Under the pieces are notes generated by a model, which was given only the letters and a program-made list of their open reading frames with translations, searched no databases and was not told where the DNA came from. Positions 1 to 9,629 of a DNA stretch of 64,000 nucleotides are shown piece after piece. The position numbers and the translations under genes are program-made. Position 1 is the first letter of the stretch, and each line of letters starts with the position of its first letter. The DNA lies in the NCBI RefSeq assembly GCF_016920785.2, contig NW_024609880.1:58727292-58791291 (forward strand), in the 5' to 3' direction. This stretch comes from Ixodes scapularis (lineage: Eukaryota; Arthropoda; Arachnida; Ixodida; Ixodidae).

Positions 1-355
1 CCGATATATTTAGAGGGAAAATTGACGTCACGTGACCTTAATATCAGTTCGATTCCCCACTATATTTAGCGGGAAGAATGACGTCACATGACTTATTGTC
101 AGGTCACATAAACAAATTCAGTTTCTCCGCTAGATTTGGCGGGAAAATTGACTAGAGATGGCTAGTTGGGCTAGTTGGAAAATTGACGTCACGTGCGGAG
201 GAGGAGGAGGAGGAGTGGAGAAAGGAGGAGGAGGAGAAAGAAGGAGAATGGAAGGAGGAGAGGGAGAAGGGGAGGAAATGAAGAGGGGGAAGAGAGGAGG
301 ACGAAGAGGAAAAGGGGAATATTGTGGAAGGTTGGGCGAGTTGGTGGCACATGAT
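1..355. repeat. Partial GAGCGC/GGA-rich repeat family copy
   Basis: The window opens inside a repeat. It holds several segments of the type TTTAGCGGGAA followed by TGACGTCA or CACGTGAC, then a purine-rich block of GGA and GAA units at about 196-320. The same combination recurs near 9235-9548 and 35345-35665, where it is bounded by a GAGCGC terminal repeat. No such terminus is visible here, so the copy is partial or degenerate. The 66-residue frames across the purine block are low-complexity and not genes. Confidence 0.55.
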
Positions 356-599
356 TAAAAGGATAGGTGCGTCAGCTCGCCTTCTATCAAATTATTTGGC
401 AATGAGTTGCCATTCTTCAGCAGGTTTGACACATGCGGGCGTTTAGGGGGGGGGGGGGGGGGGGTGGCGGTGACTTGATGTTCTTTTGTATTGATCCGTG
501 ATGCTTGTCGATTTGTGTTTTCTTTCAACAAATCAGTTGAAAGTCAGCGCTCTGTTTGAACGCTTCATCCTCTTGCCCTCCGTTCTTTAGGCGCTCTTT

Positions 600-776
600 T
601 ACTTTTCGTTAAATATGAAAAGGGTGGAGCAGGGCGGGAGTAGGACGGGAGGAGTACGGGAGGAGTAGAGGAGGACGGTAGGAGGATGAAGAGAGGAGGA
701 CAATTGTAGGGAGGTGGAGGGGGAATATCTGCCCTCCATACACTCCCCTCTCCTCCTCCTCAAGAGCTGCGTTCTA
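600..776. repeat. Partial GAGCGC/GGA-rich repeat copy, right end
   Basis: A GGGAGGA-rich stretch runs into CTCCTCCTCAAGAGCTGCG and then TTGCATTACAA. The last part is a diverged form of the family flank (CGGCATTACAGGGAGTTG) seen beyond the copies ending near 1093 and 1718. Only this end is recognisable. A 19-base G run lies just upstream at 446-464. Confidence 0.5.
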
Positions 777-900
777 TTTTTGCATTACAACGATTTGTCT
801 TTCATTTTTTACGAGGTCAATACTATCGAAAACAACAAAACTGTGCTAGTTAAATAATTCCCTAATACCCGCACAACTTTAAGAAAGTACGACAGTTATT

Positions 901-1093
901 TTAGAGCGCATCTCTTAGGCGCCTGTTTGCGGCTTGAGCGGCGTCGGCGTCGCTGTCGGCGTAACCGTGAGGTCACGTGACCCCCGTGAGGTCAGAGGAG
1001 TAGCAGGCAGGATGAGGAGGTGAGCAGGAGGGAGGATGGGCATGTGCTCCCCTTAGTACCCCTCCGTCCTCCTCCCCAAGAGCTGTGTTCTTA
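901..1093. repeat. GAGCGC-ended GGA-rich repeat, short copy
   Basis: The copy starts with TTAGAGCGCATCTCTTAGGC and ends with AAGAGCTGTGTTCTTA, an imperfect terminal inverted repeat. The left interior has the family's GGCTTGAGCGGCGTCGGCG block and GTCACGTGAC; the right interior is GGA-rich. It is about 190 bp, the shortest complete copy here, and non-coding. The superfamily is unknown to me. Confidence 0.65.
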
Positions 1094-1262
1094 TTCGGTG
1101 TTACAGGGAGTTGTAAGTGGCCGGCTTTCAATTTCTATAATAATCTTTACGAAAGCACTGCCTTGAGTTACAACCGCAATGTACAGACCCCCTTTTTAGT
1201 TTGACAGAGCATGTGGTAAAGTACGACGAATGGTGTAGATGTGAGAGGAAAGAATATCTGTT

Positions 1263-1718
1263 TTAGAGCGCAGCTCTTAGGCACCGGTTTCCGGCTTGAG
1301 CTCTGTCGGCGTCGATCTAACCGCGCATTGCGTTATGGGACGTTTCCCGTAATAACGTTACGAGGGCCACGAGTGACGTCACGAAGGTCACTCGTGAAGG
1401 TCAAGACACAGGTAACGACCTTCACAGTCACCTTCACGAGGCCTTCACGAGTGACGTCACGAGTGTCACCAAGGTCTCGAGCGCCGTCACGGTGGACGAC
1501 AGAGGGAGGGTAGGGAGAGGAGGAGGGGAAGAGGGGGAGGAGGAAGGGAAGAGAAGATAAAGGGAAGAGGAGGTAGAGGATTTAGGAGGGGGAGGAGGAG
1601 GAGGAAAGGAAGAAAAGAAGAAAAAGAGGGAGGAGAGGTGGAGAGGGTACGGAGGAGGAGGGGAGGATACCCCTCTCTCTGTACCCTCCCCTCTTCCTCC
1701 TTAAGGTCTGCGCTCTAA
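1263..1718. repeat. GAGCGC-ended GGA-rich repeat copy
   Basis: It begins TTAGAGCGCAGCTCTTAGGC and ends TCTGCGCTCTAA, with the family arrangement of a GC-rich block and CRE/E-box-like palindromes on the left and a long GGA/GAA purine tract (about 1500-1665) on the right. TGACGTCA occurs repeatedly near 1370-1460. The 90-residue frame at 1241-1513 is an accident of the repeated GTGACGTCACGAG units and not a gene. Confidence 0.7.
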
Positions 1719-4248
1719 TTCGGCATTACAGGGAGTTGTAGACGTCTTTTTTAACAGAGTGCACTTGAAATTGGTAAATAGACTCCTTCGGTATGAGGTT
1801 ACCGGAGAAGGCGGACTTCTGGAGAATGGTTGAACGTGCCAATTATAAAACTAATTAAGTGAAACCTAATACTCTTTTATCTGGCTTTTTTTGAGGAAGT
1901 GGTTTAGAGAGTCCTTCGAATAATTTCTTACATGACGCATTCCGCGATAGCCCAAATTGCGTACTAATTAGCAGGAAGAAGTTTTTTTTTCGGTAACTTT
2001 AAAACGGTCAGGGCACCTCTAGGACGGAGCACACTTTTTTTTAATTGGGATGAGCCAGCTAATTGTTAACTAAAAATAAAAAAAATATCGCTAGTTTTAG
2101 GTAATGATTTCATTCAATATAATTTCTTGCTGTTGCCCTTAAGCTTACTAAAGTGTGCTGCCTGAAAAACGTTATTCAGAACAGCTGAATAAGTGGTCAA
2201 GTGTCGTACTTCAAGTACGTATTGATCGTAGATAGAAACTGGTGCATGTATTTTTTTTTTTTTGGAAGAAAACATATTTCTTTAAAAGTCCTTTTTTCTA
2301 GATACTTTGCATGCCTTTAATCTGATTTGTCATAATTATTCAAAAAACAGTTCACGCGTACGAAAATGTCAGCTTTTTTTAAACAACATTACTGAGGCTC
2401 TCAATACCTAGTGAAGACCAATAGGATATTGAAAGGGCGCTAGATGTTGCAGCCCCAAGAAGCGATGTCCCTGCTGATAAAAATCGTACACTCATAGCCT
2501 ACACAAACAAAAAGATTAGAGACCCATTATAGCAATCTGAGGAAAAACAATTCCGTGTGAAAACAGCAGATACAAATATATTAGAGATCAAGAATCAGTT
2601 ATTGTTACCAGAGAGATTGGCATAAAATATACTGCTAAATTAATCAGTATGTTTTATGCTTGGTGGCGAATGAAAATAACGATGTCTTGAGTTATCATTC
2701 AAATTGTTATTTAAATCACACCGGCTTTAGTATGAGTATTTAAATCCTACCCTTCCCGCACACATAATCACCTGAATATTGTATTTACTATTTTGCTACC
2801 GTTTGGTACGTATTTTATGAACGATTGATTTTATTCAAATCTAATAATTATCAAGCGAGAACGGTTTATAGCAGGCTGAAGGGTACAAAAAGCGGTGCTC
2901 TTCTGAAAAAAGCGGAGCGTTAAACGTTATTTCCACAGTCCAAAATTTTTATCCGTTGTGCTGTTCTATTGCAATCGAATGGAGACGCAAAGAAAAACAA
3001 GAAGTAATGTCATATTGCAAGCCAACCAGAACGCGAAGGAAAGTGAAGTAAAGCTTTCTCACTAAGTAAAACAATAAAACTGAATTTGTTGTAGTAGGGC
3101 GAGATTTATATAATCAATACGTTGCATATTAAACTGCAGTTTAAATTCGCAGTAATTCTTTCTTCCATACAGGTTCCAGTGAGTAGACGAACGGATTAAT
3201 GAATATATCATGTTTCAAAATACATTATCGAACCAAATTACTGTTGTCGTGCTACAGTCAAATCAAAATAATCTGATGTAAACCAAATAGATCTAATATA
3301 TTTGATTTCTTTCCTGCCTGGCTTCATGTATATTTAAGACAATATCTCAACCTCAGCAAAAAGTGTATTCCAGATGAAAACAACAATATTTACATGTGCA
3401 GGAAAAAATCAGAACAAAAGTTTCACTTGCTGCAAAAACGAACATTGCGACTTGAACCTAGATTTCTTCATTGAGTATTATGTCAATAAAAACGTTGTTA
3501 AAAAGACCATAAAACGTTATTTTTAATTTTTAATACTCTTATACGTTATTCCCGACGTTAATGATAAGTAAGTTATCTGTTCCTTTTTCAACGCAACACG
3601 TTGACCGTTAAAAAAAAAAAAAAAAAACGATGGAGAGCATTTGAGGTTAAATCGTGCGTTTTTTCGCCGGCTTGTGCCGCCTATGTTTATGACAGCCACT
3701 TGCGTACGTTGGAAATTATCAGAGGACGTTCTATGATTCGAACAATGTTCAAGTTTACAATTTCTGTCACCGCCCTAATTGACCACGAAGATGAAACTTA
3801 ACACTTACCATTTCATTGGTTGCCATAGGGCACAAGCCAACCGCTGAAGCATTCGGCCCGTTGCGCCCGGTGCCAATCTAGCTTTTTTACATAAAGACGG
3901 CACCAAGCGGGAGAAGCACAAACAATGCTCATTTTAATCAGATATGTGAACAGACGGAACCGTAAGGCTGATCCCTTTCAATAGGGCGTCGCCTGGCGCC
4001 ACCAACTAGCTCCGGGGTGACAAACCTAATTAGACATGTGGACAGACCGTGCTCCTTTCATCCTAAATAATAAAAAAAGAAAAGTAAAACGATGCCGAGA
4101 TGGCTTTTACAAATTAAGTCACCCGAATTTCTAGCTTTTCTCTTTTTTCTCTTTGAGCAGGAAGAAAAAGTTTTTAATCGGGCAGAACTCAGAGACAGCA
4201 GGAGCCGAGTGGCACGCAGGGACGTCTGAACGCCGAGCTCTTGTTCGA
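1719..4248. other. Unrecognised AT-rich stretch
   Basis: About 2.5 kb of AT-rich sequence without a coding frame, RNA gene or clear terminal repeat that I can recognise. It has short T and A homopolymers, including about 17 A at 3610-3626. A somewhat GC-richer segment at about 3830-4050 could be an old repeat, but I cannot name it. Confidence 0.5.
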
Positions 4249-5976
4249 ACGATTATTTATTTATTTATTTATTCAAAATACCTCAAAGGCATTTTGCCAT
4301 TACATGAAGGGGGGATACAGCAGGATAAAAATATGAACAGTACGGCATATACACCACTGCATATTACAACCATCACAATATCACAGGTATCAGTATAGAT
4401 CATAGTTGTAACAAAAGTAGGTATTATGCAAACACGTAAGCTTAGAAACGAAACATAAACAAATACATTATTATCTCAAATGTTGTAAACACGGACGAAC
4501 AAAATTCAGTTAATATTCAATCAGCTGGCTTTCGCCTACAAGAAATTAATATATAAAAGGGTCTCGCACTGTTATTAATGCTAAAATTGTCTTTTTTTTT
4601 CTGATCGAAAAAATTTATCATTAGTAATAGACACCATGGCTCCGGGAGATCGTTGTAGAGTTTGATGGCGCGCGGTAAAGCAGAATTGTTGAATGCTAAT
4701 GTTGTACCGAAAATACGCTTGAAGCCTTTAGTGTTAAAGATTCGTGATCCTTTATTACTTGGTTCTAGAAGAGAGCCGTAAGTTCCATAGGGGCCATAGC
4801 ATAGTTAGTGAATTAAGCATAGAAAAGAAAACGTACGGTGCGTTTCCAGCAAGGAAATCGAAAAATTTTGTTTTATTACTGATATGCTGTAAATACGCGA
4901 GTACGATGGTGAAATGGAACGTGCAGCTCGATTTTGAATAAATTCGACTTGCTTAATAAGATAGATTTGTTGAGGGGACCAGACGGCGAATGCATATTCT
5001 TATTTCGGGAGGACGTATGTTTCTTAAGATAATTTACGAAGGTGAGAGTGTGCAGATTTTAGATTGCGCTTCCAGCAACCTTGTGTGCGGGTTACTTTAG
5101 CGGTAATCGTGTTAACATGGGGTACCCAAGAAGGGTTATAGGCTAGTTCAACACCGAGGTACTGGCAAGCAGAAACAGCGGCGATGGGCGAGTCGCTAAG
5201 TGAATATGTGAAGTTTGAGTTCGATCGTTTACGGGTGAATGAAGCAAGATGGCATTTAGCAGTGTTAAGGGTCATTTGCTATTTAGAGCACCGGTGCACC
5301 ACTTAGTCAACATCGCTTTGAAGACGTCAGGATGGTTAATCTTTTTGTATTACCACACAATCGTCAGCAACATTGGCGCGCACCTGATGTTAGCGACTGT
5401 GGTAGGTCGGTAATGTCGATTAGGAATAGAAGGGGGACAAGGACCGTACCCTGCGGAACCATAGAGCTTAACTGAGAAAGCTTAGTTGTGAAATTACCTG
5501 CTACAGCGGCCTGCTGTCTGAGGGAAAGGAAGTTGCGAATCCAGAAAAGGACTAGGAGGTCGATGCGGAGTGAGGAAACAAGAGTGGTTGTCTGGGCTAG
5601 TTGGTTAGACATCTTATGCAATATTGTGTGCGGCAAGGACGAGGATACAACGGAAACAGGACACAACGTGGCGCAACTCTCAATTGAAAGTTTAGATATT
5701 ACACTGCAATGTGGCACGCGGACAAACGCTTTGGAAAAGTCTAAAAAAATGGTATCTCTTTCGGTGTTTACTTTCATGTTATTATGAATATCGTGCGTTA
5801 CTTTGAGGAGCTGGCGGTCGAATGAGAACCCCCTACGAAATCCGTACTAGTAGTTGTAAAAAAGGAGTGGTTTCCAAGACGGCACATAACATTAGACTAT
5901 ATAAAATGTTCTAATAGTTTTGATACAGCACTTGTTAATGACAAAGGACGGTAATTGCTAGCGAGCTTTTGTTCCC
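4249..5976 (-). pseudogene. LINE reverse-transcriptase fragment, 3' half (broken)
   Basis: This is the 3' part of a non-LTR retrotransposon read from high to low coordinates. On the minus strand the reverse-transcriptase signatures appear in order: SNYRPLS-like near 5940, DTIFLDFSKAF near 5740, MVPQGTVLVPLLFLI near 5430, a CQYLGVEL-type segment near 5160, and a C-terminal EYAFAVWSP-type segment near 5000. The frame is broken several times and the expected catalytic FADD-type box is not intact. The 3' end is a short tandem tail (ATAA units) at 4249-4270, typical of CR1/L2-like LINEs. It continues at 9551-9629 and 11046-11510, so it has been split by later insertions. It is a dead copy. The clade is inferred from memory of motif style. 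Confidence 0.75.
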
Positions 5977-5999
5977 TATTGAAAAAAACAGCAAGGATT

Positions 6000-6300
6000 T
6001 CAAGCTGGGCAAGCTGGTTTAGCTGGTTCGAGCTGGTTCGTGCTGGTTCAAGCTGGTTCGAGCTGGTCTAGGTAGTAATCAAGCTGGTTCAAGCTGGTTC
6101 AAGCTGGTTCGAGCTGGTTCGAGCTGGCACTGCAGCTGGGCAAGCTGGTTCGAGCCGGTACTGAGGCTGGTTCAAGCTTGTCAAGCTGGTTCAAGCTGGT
6201 TCGAGCTGACACCGCTGATGGGCAATCTGGTACTTGAGCTGGTTCAAGCTTGTCATGCTGGTTCAAGCTGGTTCTGAATCTGGCCCAAGCTGGTTCAAGC
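6000..6300. repeat. CAAGCTGGTT minisatellite
   Basis: Degenerate tandem units of about 10 bp (CAAGCTGGTT, GAGCTGGTTC) fill about 300 bp directly inside the left end of the TIR element. Frames through it (6099-6359 minus) are repeat translations and not genes. Confidence 0.8.
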
Positions 6301-7250
6301 CGGTCTTGCTGGGAGCGCGCACACCAAGGTCGGCGAGAGCTTGTCGAACTGGTATACACCTTTTCCGCCTAGTCGTCGCCATCTTGCGTGTTGCAGCGAC
6401 AGCCGCGCCGTCTGGCGTCTGGCGTACGGTTGTTGTGCGCCCATTTTGGTATGCGGAGAGCAGCGTTGTTCCTAGCTCCCGCGTTGTCCCCATTGACCCC
6501 GTGCATCGTATCTTCATTGTTTTCCTTTTAGTGAGTTCTTAATTTGTTTGTTATTGAAAGTGTGAATTACTCTTGTGTTCTGGCGTGTTTATTCGCCCTC
6601 ATGGCGCCCGTTGTTGCGCCAACAGCACCGAGAGGTTCGTCGCCAGCGTCGCCGGTAGTCGAAATCGGAGGCATGTTCACTTTTCCTGAGGACGTTTACC
6701 AGTGTTTACTCTTCGCGTGTTGTTGTTTGTGAAGAATGACTGCCTTCTGCGAATCACTAACGGAGGGTTTCTATGCGCGAGCGAGGGCGACCCTGGGCAT
6801 AGAAGTGTCATCGTTTAATCGTAGAAATACTCAGAATGGGAGTTGGCGACGCGGGCCGAACGGTTTATTGTTATGGTGCACCGTCGAGGTACGATCGCTA
6901 GTACCGGGACATCTCTACTTCGTATGACGCCCAGATGCTTCGGAACTATTCAGGAGATGGGGGTGAAAGGGCGGGGGGGGGGGGGGGGGGGGGGAGGACG
7001 ACGACGATTTTGCGCCCTCTTTTTGTATTGTTTCCATTAACGTACTTTAACGGGCGTCGCTACCGAGCAACACACAAAATTATAGTGCACATCCTCGTAG
7101 GAATGAACGGAATGAAAAGCAAAACATGAGTAGACAATAACAATCATTACGCCCAGGGTCTTACATTTGCACCACAAGCTGCAAAATTCGTTCTGCATTT
7201 GTCTTATCGAGGCCTGTTACTGCACTTGTAGATGTCCGTTTCTATACTGC

Positions 7251-7466
7251 CTATTTGCTTTTTTTTTTAATGTGCTGATATTGCATAGCTTCCCCGCTGA
7301 TATCAGCGGGGAAGCGATGCAAAATGTATACGTTACAGCCGCATTCGCTTTGCGGCTTCTTGTGTTCGGTGCACAATTTGTCGCGCGCTATCTTCCGTTT
7401 TCGGAAATTGCTGCTGCAGCCAACGACTGCGCAGTGGCAGCCCGATGACCAAATATGCGCGGACAT
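7251..7466 (-). pseudogene. THAP-like zinc-finger fragment
   Basis: A minus-strand frame encodes a segment with CHCAVVGCSSNFRKRK followed by LCTEHKKPQSECGC and LHRFP. The CxxxxC pair, the internal C/H residues and the terminal HRFP resemble the first half of a tick-type THAP domain. THAP domains bind DNA through a C2CH zinc centre and occur in host proteins and in P-type transposases. Only the first half is present: the downstream conserved tryptophan and the CxxH pair are missing. The frame then runs into a palindrome (7281-7322) that adds unrelated residues. It lies inside the 5977-8799 element, so a degraded transposase exon is the simplest reading. Confidence 0.45.
7281..7322. repeat. 42-bp near-perfect palindrome
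   Basis: The core at 7288-7315 is a perfect 28-bp palindrome (arms GCTTCCCCGCTGAT / ATCAGCGGGGAAGC with no spacer). It extends by TTGCAT / ATGCAA on either side with a single mismatched pair, giving 42 bp in total. Confidence 0.9.
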
Positions 7467-8464
7467 GATACATCGACGTATAACCCACGTTATTACAACT
7501 CACTTTGCTGTCAAGGGCTTCAAAACCCATTTAACGCGCACCACTTCAGCATCTTGCCAGCCGGCTAGGCCTGCTCCCGCATACCGGAAGTGTTAGAACC
7601 GGAAGAACTATTCCCGCTGTGCGCCGAGTCGCCGAGTCGAGGCTACGCGCGTTACGCGCTGGGTCGAGGTTAGACGGAAAAGGTGTATTGCCGGGAGCGC
7701 GCGCGCCAAGGTCGGCAGGGGTGGGGACGATGCCACGTCCTGTTCTTTGTCCTCTCATTTTTGGTGGACGACCGGGCGCTTCAGGCACGCTGCGAGCTTC
7801 CTTTGTGTGCGAGAGAAGTGAGAGAGTGAGTGGTAGGAACGGAGAATTTGAGACGCGTTTGGCTATCTTGGACAGATTTTCGAAGGGACGGCTGTGTGCC
7901 CGTTGTTTGGCGACTACTTGAACGGCGGCGCGAGCGAAGCGGGATTTAGGGAGGCGGCGAGCGGTAGTCCGTTCAGCGCGGGAAGAAATCGGATGCCCCG
8001 ACGGAGGCGTCATTTTGTGTCTTCGAACATCCGTGTGCTCGTGAATACGGTGGTGCCGAGGAGTTTCGCCAATGCCGTCCAAGCCACACGAATTTCCTCG
8101 CCTCTGCCGACTACGCAAGAGGACGCTTCGCCCCCATTACGGGCGGGACCCAGGTTCGCTTTTCTCATCCGTGTAGTATTTTTTATTGTTATTGCCTGTT
8201 TTTGGCGTGTGTCTAGTATTTTTCGTGTTGAGAGATAAGCAATCTAGTTTTAATAGCATTGTTTGTTTTGCGCCGAGAACCGCTATCTGTGCGCCGGTTA
8301 GTACTTTGTCAGCGCAGTGAATGTATACCACCTGAGCTCATGTGCAGACCGCAAATACGAAAATAATAAATTTGATGCCGAGCTGGCTTTTCTGAAGAGT
8401 TTGGCTTGTTTATCGTCTGTATTAATTTAAACTGGTTAAAATGGTGGGGAAGACGCCAGCCTAA

Positions 8465-8790
8465 CCAGCATGGGCAGTTCACCCAGCATGACCCAGCATT
8501 TGCCCAGCATTCACCCAGCACGACCCAGCATTCAACCAGCACGGCAAGCTGGGCATGCTGGAGCAATAACCCAGTATAAAGCTGGGATGCTGGGACCAGC
8601 TTGTGCTGGGATCAGCACGACAAGCTGGGCATGCTGGGGCAATAACCCAGCATGAAGCTGGGATTTTGGGACCAGCATGAGGCTGGGATGCTGGGACCAG
8701 CTTGTGCTGGGACCAGTACGACAAGCTGGGCATGCTGGAGCAATAACCCAGCATGAAGCTCGGATGCTGGGACCAGCTTGGGCTGGCTTT
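8465..8790. repeat. CCCAGCATG / GCTGGGATG minisatellite
   Basis: About three long degenerate units occur, each containing ACAAGCTGGGCATGCTGG, then GCAATAACCCAGCATGAAGC, then GATGCTGGGACCAGC. A run of shorter CCCAGCA units precedes them. The array lies inside the right end of the 5977-8799 element, mirroring the left array. Frames on both strands here are repeat translations. Confidence 0.8.
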
Positions 8791-8853
8791 TTTCAATAGG
8801 GTTGCCACGTTGAAAAAAAATTAAAGATGGTTACAACTCTCTGTAACGCCAAA

Positions 8854-9548
8854 TTAGAGCGCAGTTCTTCAGGAGAAGAACGGGAAGGTACGGAGGAAAG
8901 GGGATGCCCCTCCTCCTCCTCGTCCTCCGTGTTTTCTCCTGCTCCCATCCTCCTTTCCTCCTCCTCCTCCCCTCTGCATCCACTTCCCTCCTCCTCCTCC
9001 TTCTTTTATCACCCTCCTCTCCCCTCCTCTGCCTCCTCTGCCTCCTTTCTTCCAACTCCTTCTCCCCCTCCTCGTGCTCCCTCTAACCTCCTCCTCCCTA
9101 CCTACCCTCCTCCTCCTTTCCTCCACCTCCTCCGTACCTTCCCCTCCTCCTCTTCCTCCGTATCCTCCCCTCCTACTCCTGCGTACCCTCCAATCCTTCT
9201 CCTCCATACCCTCCTTTTCTCCTACAGTTTTCCAGCTAAATACAGCTGAGAAATTTACGCCACGTGACCTCAACCGCAATTGAATTCCCCGCTAAATTTA
9301 GCAGGGAATTGAATTGAAGTTGAGGTCACGTGAAGTCAATTTTCCCCCTCAATCTAGCGGAGAAACTGAATTTGCTCATACGTGACGAGGCACCAAGTCA
9401 TGTGACGTCATTTTCCCCGCTAAATTTTGCAGGGAATTGAAATGATGTTGAGGTTACGTGACGCCAATTTTCCAGCTAAATTTAGCTCGGTTACGCCGAC
9501 GCCGACGCCGCGAAACCCGGAAACGGGAGCTTAAGAGTTGCGCTCTAA
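8854..9548. repeat. GAGCGC-ended GGA-rich repeat copy (reverse orientation)
   Basis: It starts TTAGAGCGCAGTTCTT and ends AAGAGTTGCGCTCTAA. The left interior is a long pyrimidine tract of CTC/CTT units (about 8905-9230). The right interior has repeated TGAATTCCCCGCTAAATTTA-type segments with CACGTGAC, and then CGCCGACGCCGCGAAACCCG. The outer flank TCTCTGTAACGCCAAA at 8839-8853 is shared with the copy at 13820. It is inserted in the minus-strand LINE, which resumes at 9551. Confidence 0.7.
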
Positions 9549-9550
9549 AA

Positions 9551-9629
9551 CTGGAACGATCTTCCCAATCTTCCAATCAATAGGGATAGATCCAGTAAAT
9601 ATTGATTGTTCAAAATTAAGCATTGTATA
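9551..9629 (-). pseudogene. LINE reverse-transcriptase fragment, central piece
   Basis: A short minus-strand piece encodes a segment ending IPIDWKIGKIVP, the RT region that precedes the SNYRPLS block found at 5940. It is bounded by the GAGCGC-family element on one side and by the TA-flanked transposon on the other. If the 9630-11043 insertion is ignored with one TA kept, the reading frame continues without a break into the GPDDIDSKIL segment at 11046 and above. That continuity supports one original LINE. Confidence 0.8.

Larger units (their letters stand above)
5977..8799. mobile_element. TIR DNA element with minisatellite subterminal arrays
   Basis: The two ends are inverted copies: CCCTATTGAAAAAA at 5977-5990 and TTTTTTCAATAGGG at about 8786-8799. 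Immediately inside lie tandem arrays, CAAGCTGGTT-like units at 6000-6300 and CCCAGCATGAAGCTGGGATG-like units at 8465-8790. The 2.8-kb interior holds GC-rich sequence, a 22-base G run (6973-6994), a 42-bp near-palindrome and a THAP-like fragment on the minus strand. The element interrupts the minus-strand LINE, whose RT domain resumes right at 5976. A convincing target duplication is not visible. The superfamily is undetermined; a THAP link would fit P-element-like elements, but that is inference. Confidence 0.6.

Noticed and set aside
152..358. Overlapping 66-residue frames on both strands
   Set aside because: They translate a GGA/TCC purine-pyrimidine tract (poly-Ser or Gly/Glu/Arg) and have no gene-like composition.
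6234..6542. 102-residue plus-strand frame after the minisatellite
   Set aside because: It starts within the CAAGCTGGTT array and continues into sequence without a domain; no homology recognised.
7546..8118. 190-residue minus-strand frame
   Set aside because: GC-rich Arg/Pro/Ser composition inside a transposon, no domain recognised. A GC-driven open frame is more likely than a gene.
8827..9283. Five overlapping frames of 60-140 residues
   Set aside because: All are translations of the CTC/GAG tract of a repeat copy.
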